Of a stretch of DNA of 44,040 nt, positions 7,135-15,421 are shown in pieces. Both the position numbers and the translations under genes were made by a program. The notes under the pieces are model-generated. The model ran no database searches and had not been told where the DNA came from. It was given only the letters and a program-made list of their open reading frames with translations. The stretch's first letter is position 1. Every line of letters starts with the position of its first letter. Source of the DNA: Pseudomonadota bacterium (GTDB taxonomy: Bacteria > Pseudomonadota > Gammaproteobacteria > Burkholderiales > SG8-39); the NCBI GenBank assembly GCA_026399375.1, contig JAPLRD010000304.1:1-44040 (forward strand), given 5' to 3'.

Positions 7135-7973
7135 TCAGAGCAGCGCCAGTCGCGCCGCGAGGAAATTGACCAGCACCTTGACGCTGGCCGGCTGCAGGCG
7201 CGACGACATCACGGCTTGGATCGGCAGGCTCGGCACACCCCACTCTTGCAGCACCTGCACCAAGCGCTCCTGGGCCACGGCCTCGCGGACCAGCTGCGGC
7301 GCCAGCGCCGCGATGCCCATGCCGCGTTCGGCGAGCAGGCGCATCAGCCCCAGGTTGTTGACCATGAAGAGCCCGCGCACGACGACCTGCGTCGACTTGC
7401 CTTCGCGCTGCAGCTGCCACAGCGCCTGGCGCTGCGGATTGCGGACGAAGATGCACTCGTGCTCGACCAGATCGGCCGGCTGGATGGGCCGTCCGCGCAG
7501 GTCAAGGTAGGCCGGCGACGCGAACAGCGCCTGCTCGATGGCGCCGATGCGCCGCGCGACGAGTTGCTCGTCCTTGACGCCGCCCAGGCGGATCGCAACG
7601 TCGACATGCTCGCCCACCAGGTCGGAGTGCCGCGGCGACAGGTCAAGGTCGAAGCTGATGCCCGGGAACTGGCGCGCGAACTCGGGCAGCAGCGGGCCGA
7701 TCACGAACACCCCCAGGTCGACCGGCATCGAGACGCGCACATGCCCGGTTGGCAAGGCCGCCGATTCGCGGAGCGCCTCCTGCGCCAGGCGCGCTTCGTC
7801 GACCAGGTGGTACGGTCGAACAAGCGCACGCCGAACTCGCGCTCCATCGCGGCGATGCGGCGCGAAAGCGTGGCACCGGGCACGCCGAGGTGAGCGCTGG
7901 CGCGGCTGAAGTTGCCGGTGCGAGCGACCTCTACGAACAGGGTCATGTCATGCAGCGCAGAGAGATCGCCCAT
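7135..7973 (-). pseudogene. LysR-family regulator, broken by an internal frameshifting deletion
   Basis: From ATG at 7973 the protein begins MGDLSALHDMTLFVEVARTG and contains a complete LysR helix-turn-helix up to GVRLFDRTT. At about 7804-7812 the frame then changes. The rest of a normal LysR protein (LVDEARLAQEALRES, then PTGHVRVSMPVDLGVFVIGP and the substrate-binding domain) continues in another frame to a stop at 7135. About 18-20 residues that usually join the wing to the linker helix are missing, which points to a deletion rather than a single-base error. The gene is divergent from the oxidoreductase-monooxygenase-isochorismatase operon it would be expected to control, so that operon may now be deregulated. 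Confidence 0.8.
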
Positions 7974-8057
7974 GGGGGTGGATTATGCCATGGATGGAAA
8001 GGTCATTCCCATTTTGCGCACTTCTACTCGCAGATGAATCAGCCGATCATGCGTCAA

Positions 8058-8999
8058 ATGAAAGCCATTCGCATCCATACCTACGGCGGCCCCGAGCAGA
8101 TGCAACTCGAAGACGCACCAGTGCCCGCTTGCGGCGCCAATGATCTGCTGGTGCGCGTGGTGGCAGCCGGCGTCAACCCCATCGACTGGAAGATCCGTGC
8201 CGGGGCGATGGCGCACGGGCTGCCGAAGGCGTTTGCGGTCACGCTTGGTTGGGACGCGGCCGGTGTGGTCGATGCCGTCGGCGGCTCTGTCACGACCTTC
8301 AAGCCCGGCGACGAGGTCTGCTTCTATGCCGAGTTCGCGCGCGGCGGCACATACGCCGAGTACGTGGCGGTCGACGCGTCGCAGGTCGCGTTGAAGCCAC
8401 GCACGCTCGCCTTTGCCGCTGCGGCGGCACTGCCGATGGCCGGCCAAGCGGCGTGGACGGCGCTCGTCGACAACGCGAAGATCGAACGCGGCATGCGTGT
8501 GCTGATCCACGGTGGCGCCGGAGCGCTCGGCAGTGTGGCGGTGCAACTGGCCAAGGACGCGGGCCTGCACGTGATCGCCACTGCGAGCGGCGACGGCGTC
8601 GCGCTCGTGCGCTCGCTCGGCGCCGAAGAAGTCATCGATTACCGCAGCCAGCGCTTCCAGGACCACGCGCGCGACATTGACGTCGTACTCGACACCATCG
8701 GCGGGCCGACGCAGGAAGCGTCGTGGGGCGTGATGAAGCCGGGCGGCATCCTGGTCGCCACGGCGATGCCGCCGCCGCCCGAACGCGCCGCGGCCGCTGG
8801 CGTGCGAGCGGCGTTCGTCTTCACGCCACCGCGCGGCGCGGTGCTGGCGCAACTGGCCGAGCGTGTCGATGCGGGGCGCCTGCGCGTGCTCGTCGGACAG
8901 GAGTTCGCGCTCGCCGATGCCGCGCACGCACATCGCCTCGGCGAAAGCGGCAAGGCGCGCGGCAAGATGGTTCTGCACATCAATGCACCGCGTGTTTGA
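8058..8999 (+). CDS. Zinc-independent NADP-dependent quinone oxidoreductase-like MDR protein
   Basis: A 313-aa medium-chain dehydrogenase/reductase starting MKAIRIHTYGGPEQMQLEDA. ATGs at 8034 and 8049 are possible longer starts. It has an N-terminal GroES-like domain with the GVNPIDWKIRAG signature and a Rossmann domain with the nucleotide motif HGGAGALGSVAVQLA. It has no zinc-binding cysteine cluster, so it belongs to the quinone oxidoreductase/enoyl-reductase branch. It reduces small quinones or conjugated carbonyls with NADPH in the cytosol; the real substrate is unknown. It is first in an operon-like run with an ABM monooxygenase and an isochorismatase-like hydrolase, divergent from a broken LysR gene. 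Codon use is more GC-rich than the flanks. Confidence 0.88.
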   Translation: MKAIRIHTYGGPEQMQLEDAPVPACGANDLLVRVVAAGVNPIDWKIRAGAMAHGLPKAFAVTLGWDAAGVVDAVGGSVTTFKPGDEVCFYAEFARGGTYAEYVAVDASQVALKPRTLAFAAAAALPMAGQAAWTALVDNAKIERGMRVLIHGGAGALGSVAVQLAKDAGLHVIATASGDGVALVRSLGAEEVIDYRSQRFQDHARDIDVVLDTIGGPTQEASWGVMKPGGILVATAMPPPPERAAAAGVRAAFVFTPPRGAVLAQLAERVDAGRLRVLVGQEFALADAAHAHRLGESGKARGKMVLHINAPRV

Positions 9000-9022
9000 T
9001 CGATAGCTACCACCCCGAGGCA

Positions 9023-9397
9023 ATGCCCATGCTCCAACTGCGCCCGCTAGACCCGCTCGTCCCGATTCAGCAGCAACTCGGCGAAACACTCGCGCCGGTG
9101 GTGCTGATCAACGTCTTCACCGTCGATGCCAAAGATGTCGATGCCTTGCTCGACGCCTGGGCCCACGATGCCAACTGGATGAAGCGCCAGCCCGGCTACA
9201 TCTCGACCCAGTTGCATCGCGGCATCGGCGGCAGTTGCGTGTTCCTGAACTATGCGTTGTGGGAATCGGTTGCGCACTTTCGTCAGGCCTTCACCCACCC
9301 GGAGTTCATGGGCGCGTTGGCTGCCTATCCATCGAGCGCGGTCGCGTCGCCGCACTTGTTTTCCAAAGTGGCGGTGCCGAACCTGTGCACCGCCTAG
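9023..9397 (+). CDS. Antibiotic biosynthesis monooxygenase (ABM)-domain protein
   Basis: A 124-aa protein starting MPMLQLRPLDPLVPIQQQ at 9023, with a GAGG ribosome site just before. The pattern VVLINVFTVDAKDVDALLDA, then QPGYISTQLHRG, then FLNYALWESVAHFRQAF is the ferredoxin-like ABM fold, in which a dimer forms a cofactor-free oxygenase or a small-molecule-handling pocket. The length of about 100-120 aa is usual. It lies 23 nt after the oxidoreductase and 31 nt before the isochorismatase-like gene, all on the same strand. Together they suggest metabolism of an aromatic or quinone compound, though the substrate cannot be read from sequence. Confidence 0.85.
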   Translation: MPMLQLRPLDPLVPIQQQLGETLAPVVLINVFTVDAKDVDALLDAWAHDANWMKRQPGYISTQLHRGIGGSCVFLNYALWESVAHFRQAFTHPEFMGALAAYPSSAVASPHLFSKVAVPNLCTA

Positions 9398-9428
9398 TTC
9401 CCTCCATAGACTCACCGGAGAACCAAGC

Positions 9429-9998
9429 ATGAAACCCTTCGACATCCAAGACACGGCAATGATCCTGATCGACCACCAGGTCGGCACCAACACTTGGGCC
9501 AAGAGCACGCCGCTCGAGCTGCTCCAGCGGAACGTGGTGATCCTCGCCAAGTTCGCCAAAGGCACCGGCATGCCCCTGGTGCTGACCTCGAGCCAAGAGA
9601 CCAACACCCACATCCAGGGCCCGCTGATGCCGGAGCTTGAAGCGATCGCACCAAACGAGTTCGCGGCGCGCATCAAGCGCAAGGGCCTGGTGAACGCCTG
9701 GGAGGACGAGGACTTCGCCAAGGCCTGCCGCGCCACCGGCAAGCGCAACTTCGTGATGGCGGGTGTGACGACCGACGTCTGCATGGTCGCGCCTGCGATC
9801 AGCGCCGTCGAGGAAGGCTTCAACGTGCAGGTGGTCTGCGATGCCTGCGGCTCGGGCAACCAGATTGCCGAAGAGATGGCCTGGCGGCGCATGGAGCGCG
9901 CGGGCGTGCGCCTGAACAGCACCACCTCGATGATTGCCGAGCTGGTTCGTAACTGGGCCTCGCCGGCCGGCGCGGTGGCGTTTCCGTTGCTGACCTGA
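9429..9998 (+). CDS. Isochorismatase-family cysteine hydrolase (YcaC-like)
   Basis: A 189-aa cysteine hydrolase starting MKPFDIQDTAMILIDHQVGT, with GGAG eleven bases upstream. The catalytic triad of the family is visible: Asp15 in ILIDHQVG, a Lys near 83-85 in RIKRKGL and the nucleophile Cys118 in AGVTTDVCM. Best resemblance by eye is to YcaC-type proteins, octameric hydrolases of uncertain substrate, rather than true isochorismatase or nicotinamidase. It ends the MDR-ABM-hydrolase operon. No signal peptide, so cytosolic. The intergenic stretch after it (9999-10286) holds repeat copy B and no gene. Confidence 0.9.
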   Translation: MKPFDIQDTAMILIDHQVGTNTWAKSTPLELLQRNVVILAKFAKGTGMPLVLTSSQETNTHIQGPLMPELEAIAPNEFAARIKRKGLVNAWEDEDFAKACRATGKRNFVMAGVTTDVCMVAPAISAVEEGFNVQVVCDACGSGNQIAEEMAWRRMERAGVRLNSTTSMIAELVRNWASPAGAVAFPLLT

Positions 9999-10135
9999 TG
10001 GGGCTGGTCCGACGCGCGCGAGCTTCCCAATGGGCGAGTGGGCCAGCTGTTAAACCGGCAGCTTGATAGCGAACTAGCGGTCCCGACCGTCGGTTTTAGG
10101 GTGCGGGTTCCAGTGCATGCTCAGGGCCGGTTATT

Positions 10136-10200
10136 CCCCCTGACTCCTGCCTTCTATCGAAATTCCGGCCAGCGGCTGCATTTCAAGAACGCCAGATCAC
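10136..10200 (+). repeat. Dispersed intergenic repeat, copy B
   Basis: CCCTGACTCCTGCCTTCTAT then GAAATTCCGGCCAGCGGCTG and CATTTCAAGAACGCC match copies A (6015) and C (23514) in order and orientation. It sits between the isochorismatase-like gene and the minus-strand cupin gene; the surrounding 9999-10286 contains no coding signal, but a short GGTCCCGACCG inverted motif lies at about 10078. Confidence 0.65.
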
Positions 10201-10286
10201 CTTCACGACCCTTTCCGGCCGCACGAACCAGCTGGGGATTGAGCGTCCGCTCCGACCGAATGCAGTCGCCAATTGTTCGCAGGATT

Positions 10287-10643
10287 CTATTTTTCCGCCA
10301 GCGCGAATCCGGCATTTCCAGACGCAACAACTGAGACAAAGACAAAGGGCGCGGAACCACAGTTCAGGGCACCATGTACCTGGCCAGGACTCGCTATAGC
10401 GATGTCTCCCGCTCTGATGCGCACAATTTTTCCGTTTCCTTGGTAATAATCTGCCTCGCCTGCTATTACCGTCCAGGTGTCTTGGCCATGAGGATGAACA
10501 TGAGCGGCGATTTCTTGGCCGGGACCGGTGTGCCACACGATGACGACTGATTCCTCGGTGGCCAGAACGACGGATCGAATTGGCTCTCCGTCGGATGGGC
10601 GAACGTACGCCTCTATTGAAAAAATTCTTGGTACTTCTTGCAT
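10287..10643 (-). CDS. Cupin-domain protein, 118 aa
   Basis: A single-domain cupin. From the start at 10643 (MQEVPRIFSIEAYVRPSDGE) it has the first cupin motif as HVHPHGQDTWTVIAGEADYY (three histidines and the following glutamate) and the second as AIASPGQVHGALN. These residues bind one metal ion in a small beta-barrel. Upstream in-frame codons to 10736 lack cupin homology, so the shorter start is preferred, although its ribosome site is weak. It may be a small dioxygenase, isomerase or ligand-binding protein. It lies just downstream of a GST gene on the same strand with about 95 nt between them. Confidence 0.85.
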   Translation of the reverse strand: MQEVPRIFSIEAYVRPSDGEPIRSVVLATEESVVIVWHTGPGQEIAAHVHPHGQDTWTVIAGEADYYQGNGKIVRIRAGDIAIASPGQVHGALNCGSAPFVFVSVVASGNAGFALAEK

Positions 10644-10737
10644 GTGCTTAGTCCAAACTAATTGGAAATATGATCCTGTACGAAATTGCTGTGCACGCGC
10701 CCGTAGGGGCCCGCACGCGATTTGACGCGTCAACAAC

Positions 10738-11394
10738 TCATTTGGGTTGATAGGTGTCTAGCTTGATGCCTTCCCGAGCAATCGCCGCCGCCACCGGCGG
10801 CGACTCGGCTAGGTTGCGTACATAGGCTTGGTACCCAGGTAAGCCTGCCGGATCAATGCCGGCCATGCCGGCCCATCGCAGAAATACCAGCGCGTATGCG
10901 TCGATGAAGCTGAGTTTGTTGCCCAGCAGATAGGGCGCAGCTTTTTCCGTTATGCCTTGAATGCGCTCTAGTTGCGCGCGGAAAGTGTCCTTGGCCTTGC
11001 GCCTCACCTCGGCTTGAGCCGCCTCATCATCGGCAAACTTCTGGGTTCGAAAGATATGCGTAAATGTCGGATGTACCGTGTTGTTCATCCAGGCGAAGGT
11101 GGAAATAGCTTGGGCACGTGCCCAACTGTCGACCGGCAGTAGCCCAGCTTGCGGGAAACGACGGTCCAGATAGTCGCAGATGGCCAAGATCTGATTGAGC
11201 GCCTGTCCATCGACTACCAGCACGGGCACAAGCCCAAGCGGGTTGAGTGCCAAGTATTCCGGGGTCTGCTGCTCGCCCTTGTGCAGCTTTACCGGCTGCG
11301 CTTCGAACCCCTCTCCCGAAGCCGCCTTAATGGCTTCAAGTCCGACATGGGGAACGAAAGAACATGCGCCTGAGCCATAGTAGAGTTTGAGCAT
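10738..11394 (-). CDS. Glutathione S-transferase
   Basis: A 218-aa GST. The N-terminal thioredoxin fold begins MLKLYYGSGACSFVPHVGLE, with the catalytic Ser/Cys region at 8-12 as in bacterial beta/GstA-type enzymes. The cis-proline motif NPLGLVPVLVVDG and the glutathione gamma-Glu-binding region (ALNQILAICDYL, slightly unusual, lacking the common ES pair) follow. The all-helical C-terminal domain has the N-capping motif LSFIDAYALVF. Conjugates glutathione to electrophiles in the cytosol; substrate unknown. Convergent with nothing and divergent from the LigE-like GST at 11543, whose upstream region it shares. Confidence 0.9.
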   Translation of the reverse strand: MLKLYYGSGACSFVPHVGLEAIKAASGEGFEAQPVKLHKGEQQTPEYLALNPLGLVPVLVVDGQALNQILAICDYLDRRFPQAGLLPVDSWARAQAISTFAWMNNTVHPTFTHIFRTQKFADDEAAQAEVRRKAKDTFRAQLERIQGITEKAAPYLLGNKLSFIDAYALVFLRWAGMAGIDPAGLPGYQAYVRNLAESPPVAAAIAREGIKLDTYQPK

Positions 11395-11542
11395 AGGAGG
11401 TATCCCCTCGGATTGGAATAATCAGATATTAAACCAGGAATGCTCAACGCCGACGCAGGGGGAGCATAATACAAAATCTTACGGCGGCTATAGCGATTGC
11501 GCGGCTCTGCCCGTAAGTACTCGATTGACAGAGGCAATGACT

Positions 11543-12238
11543 ATGGCCATTCGACACTGGGAGCTCGCCGGCGCAGAAGACGATCGCCTTTTTTCTCCCA
11601 ATTGCTGGCGCGTGCGCATGGCGCTGGCGCATAAGGGGCTACAAGCCGAGACGGTACCCTGGCGCTTCACTGAGAAGGAGAGCATTGCGTTCTCCGGCCA
11701 AGGTCTGGTCCCGGTGATCAAAGACGAGCATCGTGAGGTGCATGACTCCTGGGCCATTGCGGTCTATCTGGATGACGCCTATCCGGACCTGCCTCTGCTA
11801 TTCGATAGCGCGCAAGCGCGCTCGCTCGCACTCTTCTTCAAACACTGGTGCGAGCGTAACGTCCACAGCCTGATGTTTCGCGTCATCGTGATGGACTTGT
11901 TCGGCAGTCTGCACGATAAAGACAAGCCTTATTTCCGGGAGTCCCGCGAGAAGCGGTTTGGCAAGCCCTTGGAAGAAATTGGCGCTGAATCGCACGCAGC
12001 CGTGCCCGCGCTGAGGGCAGCATTCGATCCAGTTCGACCGTTAATCGCCGTGCAGCCTTTCGTCAGCGGATCCAGCCCGGGCTTCGCCGATTACATCCTG
12101 TTCGGGCCGTTTGAGTGGGCGCGCGCAGTGTCGCCGGTGCGATTGCTCGAGGCGGATGACCCTGTGTACGCCTGGCGTGAGCGCATGTTCGACCTATTTG
12201 ATGGAATGCCGCGCCGTACGCGTGGTTACCCGATCTAA
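11543..12238 (+). CDS. Glutathione S-transferase family protein, beta-etherase (LigE)-like
   Basis: A 231-aa protein from ATG at 11543 (MAIRHWELAGAEDDRLFSPN), with GAGG eight bases upstream. The LAGAEDDRLFSPNCWRVRMA opening and the HKGL...VPWRFTEKE stretch are typical of the GST subfamily around LigE/LigF beta-etherases. HDSWAIAVYLDDAYP is the glutathione-site motif and GFADYILFGPFEWAR is in the helical domain. LigE proteins cleave aryl-ether bonds using glutathione, but most homologues are uncharacterised, so the activity is only suggested. It is 80 nt upstream of a HAD enzyme gene on the same strand and could be co-transcribed with it. Confidence 0.88.
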   Translation: MAIRHWELAGAEDDRLFSPNCWRVRMALAHKGLQAETVPWRFTEKESIAFSGQGLVPVIKDEHREVHDSWAIAVYLDDAYPDLPLLFDSAQARSLALFFKHWCERNVHSLMFRVIVMDLFGSLHDKDKPYFRESREKRFGKPLEEIGAESHAAVPALRAAFDPVRPLIAVQPFVSGSSPGFADYILFGPFEWARAVSPVRLLEADDPVYAWRERMFDLFDGMPRRTRGYPI

Positions 12239-12318
12239 GCTTGGCGCTTTGCTCGCTTTGGAAATCACCTGTTTTCCATTCGCTACAATGAAGCTTCTGC
12301 TTTCAGCTGGGAGATTTG

Positions 12319-13014
12319 ATGGTCATTAAAGCATTAACGCTGGATACCGGCGGCACCATTCTCGATTGGCACGGCGGCATCAGCCGAGCATTCGCCGCAG
12401 CCGGCGCACAACGCGGTCTGCAGGCGGACTGGCACGAGGTGACCAACGAATACCGCCGCCGCTCGCTAAAGGGCGTAGTCGGGCAGATACATCCGGCATT
12501 TAACTTCGATGACGTGCATCGCCGTGTCCTCGACGAAGTGATCGCGCATTATCGGCTCGATGCACTCACCGCCGAAGACCGCGATACCATCTGGCGCACC
12601 TGGCACGCCCTCGATGCCTGGCCGGATTTTCCCGAGGTGCAGGCGCGATTGCGCCGCAAGTACATCGTTGCTTCCCTCACTCTGCTGACAACCTCGCTCG
12701 TGATCGATGTGTCGAAAAGAAATGGTTTCGACTGGGACGCGATCATTTCCTGCGAGATGATTGGCATCTACAAGACGCGCCCGGAGTCCTACCTCACCGC
12801 GGCGAAGTGGCTGCAGCTCGACCCATCCGAAATCATGATGGTCGCCTGCCACAACTTCGATCTGAACGCGGCACGCGAGAACGGCTACAAGACGGCATTC
12901 GTGAAGCGGCCCACGGAATGGGGGCCGTCAGGGCCTCCGGACCCCGTACCCAACCCAGCGCATGACCTGGTTGTCGAGGATTTTCCCGAGCTCGCGACGC
13001 GACTGGGCGTTTAG
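12319..13014 (+). CDS. HAD-superfamily hydrolase, haloacid dehalogenase type II-like
   Basis: A 231-aa protein starting MVIKALTLDTGGTILDWHGG, with GGGAG five bases upstream. Motif I is DTGGT with nucleophile Asp9. The cap region is helical, motif III is the Lys in GIYKTRPESY, and motif IV appears in IMMVACHNFDLNAARENGY. This layout and size fit type II haloacid dehalogenases, which hydrolyse 2-haloacids in the cytosol, although many relatives are general phosphatases. The small residues GG in motif I differ from the usual DxFGT. Position after a LigE-like GST may hint at xenobiotic breakdown. Confidence 0.88.
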   Translation: MVIKALTLDTGGTILDWHGGISRAFAAAGAQRGLQADWHEVTNEYRRRSLKGVVGQIHPAFNFDDVHRRVLDEVIAHYRLDALTAEDRDTIWRTWHALDAWPDFPEVQARLRRKYIVASLTLLTTSLVIDVSKRNGFDWDAIISCEMIGIYKTRPESYLTAAKWLQLDPSEIMMVACHNFDLNAARENGYKTAFVKRPTEWGPSGPPDPVPNPAHDLVVEDFPELATRLGV

Positions 13015-13060
13015 ATCACTCAAGGCGCAGCGGCACTGGACGCAGCCGGACCGGCGTCGA

Positions 13061-13717
13061 TCAACGCCGGCTCCAGACGCGGTCAATAAAAACGCACATT
13101 TCGTCACGGAACGGCCGAAGTTCGGCACCGTTGCTTTCGTAGATGAGCGTGCAGTTCAGATGACGCAGGCCACCGAGAATCTTGACCGGCCCCTTGCAGC
13201 GTTGCACCGACTCGATATAGGCGCGGCCATCCAGCGTGAACAAGCGGTTCGTGCGTCCAGAGGCAAACAGCGGCGCTAGCCGGCAATTCTCCAGGTCGAG
13301 CTTGAAATAGGACTCCGGTGGCAGGTGGCGAAACAGGTTTTGCACGTACAGAACCTTGTCATTTATGCCGTCATTGTCGATATCTACGTTGTATAGCGAG
13401 ACGCCGCTCGGTTCGACTTGGACGCGCTCGTCGATATTGAGCAAATTCGGGCAGCGCGCGAACAGACGGTCCAGTTTGTCATCCGACATTGCTGGCGCGA
13501 GATAGTGAATGCGATCATCGTGGTCGAGGAATCTGTCGCAGACCCGCGCTCTATAGGAACCGAAAGGCGCTTCTTCAAAAGGCATAAAACGATTCGCGTC
13601 CACGGCGTGCGTCGTGCTGCAAAACAGGGTGGCGAGAGCGACGACTGTACCGGCTAACCGGGCCGGGATGCGAGGTAATGTGCCCGCGCACGCAACATGA
13701 TGCTCAGGACCATGCAC
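13061..13717 (-). CDS. Secreted hypothetical protein with a calcium-binding-like DNDG loop
   Basis: No named family. The frame contains a signal peptide, PRIPARLAGTVVALATLFCS then TTHA, with likely cleavage before VDANRF. The mature part of about 180 aa has five cysteines and a YNVDIDNDGINDKVLY segment that resembles Asp-rich calcium-binding loops. There is no good ATG before the signal peptide; a GTG at 13717 is the best start I can find, and the open frame continues to 13924 without convincing homology. The product is probably periplasmic or extracellular. It lies downstream of nrsF on the same strand, separated by about 180 nt, so membership in the SigF regulon is possible but unproved. 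Confidence 0.65.
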   Translation of the reverse strand: MHGPEHHVACAGTLPRIPARLAGTVVALATLFCSTTHAVDANRFMPFEEAPFGSYRARVCDRFLDHDDRIHYLAPAMSDDKLDRLFARCPNLLNIDERVQVEPSGVSLYNVDIDNDGINDKVLYVQNLFRHLPPESYFKLDLENCRLAPLFASGRTNRLFTLDGRAYIESVQRCKGPVKILGGLRHLNCTLIYESNGAELRPFRDEMCVFIDRVWSRR

Positions 13718-13898
13718 TTCACTGGGTGCTGCACAGGCATCGGACAAGAGCGGTGAAATCGCAACTATTACATCAGCAGCACGCGTGTCGACTCGCACAC
13801 CACGTTGGCGATCAACGAGATTTCGGCTTTGGGAAAAGACCGACCCGCTATATGAAGGTGTATGCGGATTCGTCAATCTCGAAGACCACAAAGTTACA

Positions 13899-14540
13899 TT
13901 ACCAGCGCAGCAGCCTCGGCCCAAGCAGGGCGCCGACAGAAGTCGGTATCAGCATGCCGAGCAGATACCAGAAGCCAACAAAAGGCGCCGCAAGTTCCGG
14001 GCAGTGCAGGCAATATACCAGTGCGCCAACAGCGCCTGAAAGCAGCCCTGCGGCTGCGCCCGCAAGCCGCAGGCGCATAGGCGCCAGACCCTTCATCGCC
14101 CAGAACACGCCAACGAAAACGGGCGCCGACAGCATAGCGAGCAACAGCGGACACGAGGTCCAGGTATCGCCGAAGAATAAGCGCGAGCGCTCCACCGGAT
14201 CTGCGCCGGCCAGCGCGGCTGCCGCCAGCAACCACATCCCCAGCACCGGCGTAACTAACGCGCCGGGAGCCCATTCGAGCCGCACGCCCGGGCGAGACAG
14301 ACGTAACACGAAAAGCAGGCTTGCTCCCGCAAGCATGGCGACGAAGCCGAACTTGACCCAAAACATCGGCAGCAGCATTGCGGCAGCAAGGTCAGGACGC
14401 AAGCCAAGCAGGCTCGCCATCAGCAGGGCTGCCGCGAGCAGCCCGCCGCCGATGGCCATCGAATAGCGCCGCGCGACGGCGTGCGGCTCGACCGCGCCCG
14501 CTCCGGTCGCCAGCATCGTTACGAAATCGTCTGTCTTCAT
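13899..14540 (-). CDS. nrsF: NrsF-type membrane anti-sigma factor (DUF1109)
   Basis: A 213-aa protein with six hydrophobic helices, starting [23 protein letters not shown]1109/NrsF proteins hold the ECF sigma factor SigF at the membrane and release it under oxidative or metal stress, with conserved cysteines needed for sensing. Here cysteines occur in [15 protein letters not shown] and [18 protein letters not shown], the expected regions. The start overlaps the end of the sigma-factor gene as ATGA, the usual sigF-nrsF arrangement, implying coupled translation and stoichiometric production. Family and partner are clear; the inducing signal is inferred from characterised homologues. Confidence 0.93.
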   Translation of the reverse strand: MKTDDFVTMLATGAGAVEPHAVARRYSMAIGGGLLAAALLMASLLGLRPDLAAAMLLPMFWVKFGFVAMLAGASLLFVLRLSRPGVRLEWAPGALVTPVLGMWLLAAAALAGADPVERSRLFFGDTWTSCPLLLAMLSAPVFVGVFWAMKGLAPMRLRLAGAAAGLLSGAVGALVYCLHCPELAAPFVGFWYLLGMLIPTSVGALLGPRLLRW

Positions 14541-15109
14541 GCCTTGTCCCTTATCATCGCCGCCAGAGCCTTGAGGCCGCGGTGCACCCCGACTTTGACG
14601 GCGGACTCAGACATGCCCGCGGCGCGCACGGCTTCGGCCACCGATAAACCCTCCAACTTCATATGGATGATGGGCAGGCGCTGTCGGTCAGGCAGTTGCT
14701 CGAGCAGTTGCGCCAGGTCGCGGCGCGCTTCGGCAGCTGCACCATCGGCACTCGCAAATATTTCAATCTCATCATCGAGCGGATCGTTGAGGTTTTCGCG
14801 GTGGGAACGCCGGCGCAAAAGATCGATGAGCTTGTATTTGGCGATCGCATGTACCCAGGCCGTGAGCGGCTGCCCGGCGTCATAGGTATGGCGCTGGTTG
14901 TGCACGGCGAGCAACGATTCCTGCAACAGATCCTCCACTTCGTCGGGCAAGCTGACGAGGCGCCTTCTCAGGAAGGCGCGCAAATGCGCGCTCAGTTCTT
15001 GGAGAAAGGCGTGATAGGCCGGTACTTCGCCCGCGAGTCCGCTAATCAGAAGTTTCCTGAGCCGGTCCTCGCTCGAATTCGCGTGGTCTATCTCATCTAT
15101 TCGATGCAT
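14537..15109 (-). CDS. sigF: ECF RNA polymerase sigma factor SigF
   Basis: A 190-aa sigma-70-family factor. Region 2 is recognisable as [20 protein letters not shown] followed by [20 protein letters not shown]. Region 4 contains [20 protein letters not shown] and a HTH ending [16 protein letters not shown]. It belongs with the NrsF-linked SigF group, which controls periplasmic protein-oxidation repair genes. The next gene is its anti-sigma factor and the divergent gene is msrB, strong context for that role. The annotated start is ATG at 15109, but a SigF-like -10 element lies just inside it (15098-15103), so the translated start or the use of that promoter needs care. No other good start codon occurs for over 40 codons. 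Confidence 0.93.
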   Translation of the reverse strand: MHRIDEIDHANSSEDRLRKLLISGLAGEVPAYHAFLQELSAHLRAFLRRRLVSLPDEVEDLLQESLLAVHNQRHTYDAGQPLTAWVHAIAKYKLIDLLRRRSHRENLNDPLDDEIEIFASADGAAAEARRDLAQLLEQLPDRQRLPIIHMKLEGLSVAEAVRAAGMSESAVKVGVHRGLKALAAMIRDKA

Positions 15110-15125
15110 TCGGGCCTTTGGTTAC
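15098..15125 (-). promoter_or_regulatory. SigF-type promoter motif GTAACC-N16-CGAATA at sigF
   Basis: On the minus strand GTAACC (15125-15120) and CGAATA (15103-15098) are separated by exactly 16 bases, the same spacing as the two motifs in front of msrB and the DUF1223 operon. It would make sigF autoregulated. The -10 falls three bases after the annotated ATG, so either translation starts elsewhere or this copy is fortuitous. The remaining 15126-15263 region has no gene. Confidence 0.55.
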
Positions 15126-15263
15126 AGCCGCGCAAGAATAAAACCGATACCAACCAATCACGTTTTGGCAATCCCTGTTGAGATTGCGGCGACGATCCCC
15201 CAATTCAGGGACTTGCAGGAAGATTCCCATTTTTTTCGGTTGGACTTAATTCTGTCTGGCAGT

Positions 15264-15291
15264 GTAACTAATTGCCACATTCGGGCGAATT
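15264..15291 (+). promoter_or_regulatory. SigF-type promoter of msrB, GTAACT-N16-CGAATT
   Basis: GTAACT at 15264-15269 and CGAATT at 15286-15291 with a 16-base spacer; the flanks TGT and TAACT also match the copy at 16195-16222. It resembles the GTAACC-N16-CGAA consensus that I recall for Caulobacter SigF. The 130-nt leader between it and msrB contains no other gene. Confidence 0.75.
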
Positions 15292-15421
15292 AACTCTCAC
15301 AGCGCGCGATGCGTCATTCCCGGTAGCCAAGGTGCAACCTCGGTCCCCGTCTGCATCCGAACCGGGTTCAGCGCTGCGGATGGCGTAGTCAATCGCAGAC
15401 CCGATTATTCAGGAGAGCATC

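Noticed and set aside
7081-7893. 270-codon plus-strand frame over the LysR gene
   Set aside because: Arg/His/Gln-rich shadow of a GC-rich minus-strand gene; the minus strand spells a LysR protein.
7983-9089. 368-codon minus-strand frame over the MDR oxidoreductase
   Set aside because: Composition-driven antisense frame; the plus strand carries clear MDR domains.
13880-13920. GTAACT on the minus strand near the end of nrsF considered as a fourth SigF promoter
   Set aside because: The nearest CGAAT is 19 bases away instead of 16, so it does not fit the other three.
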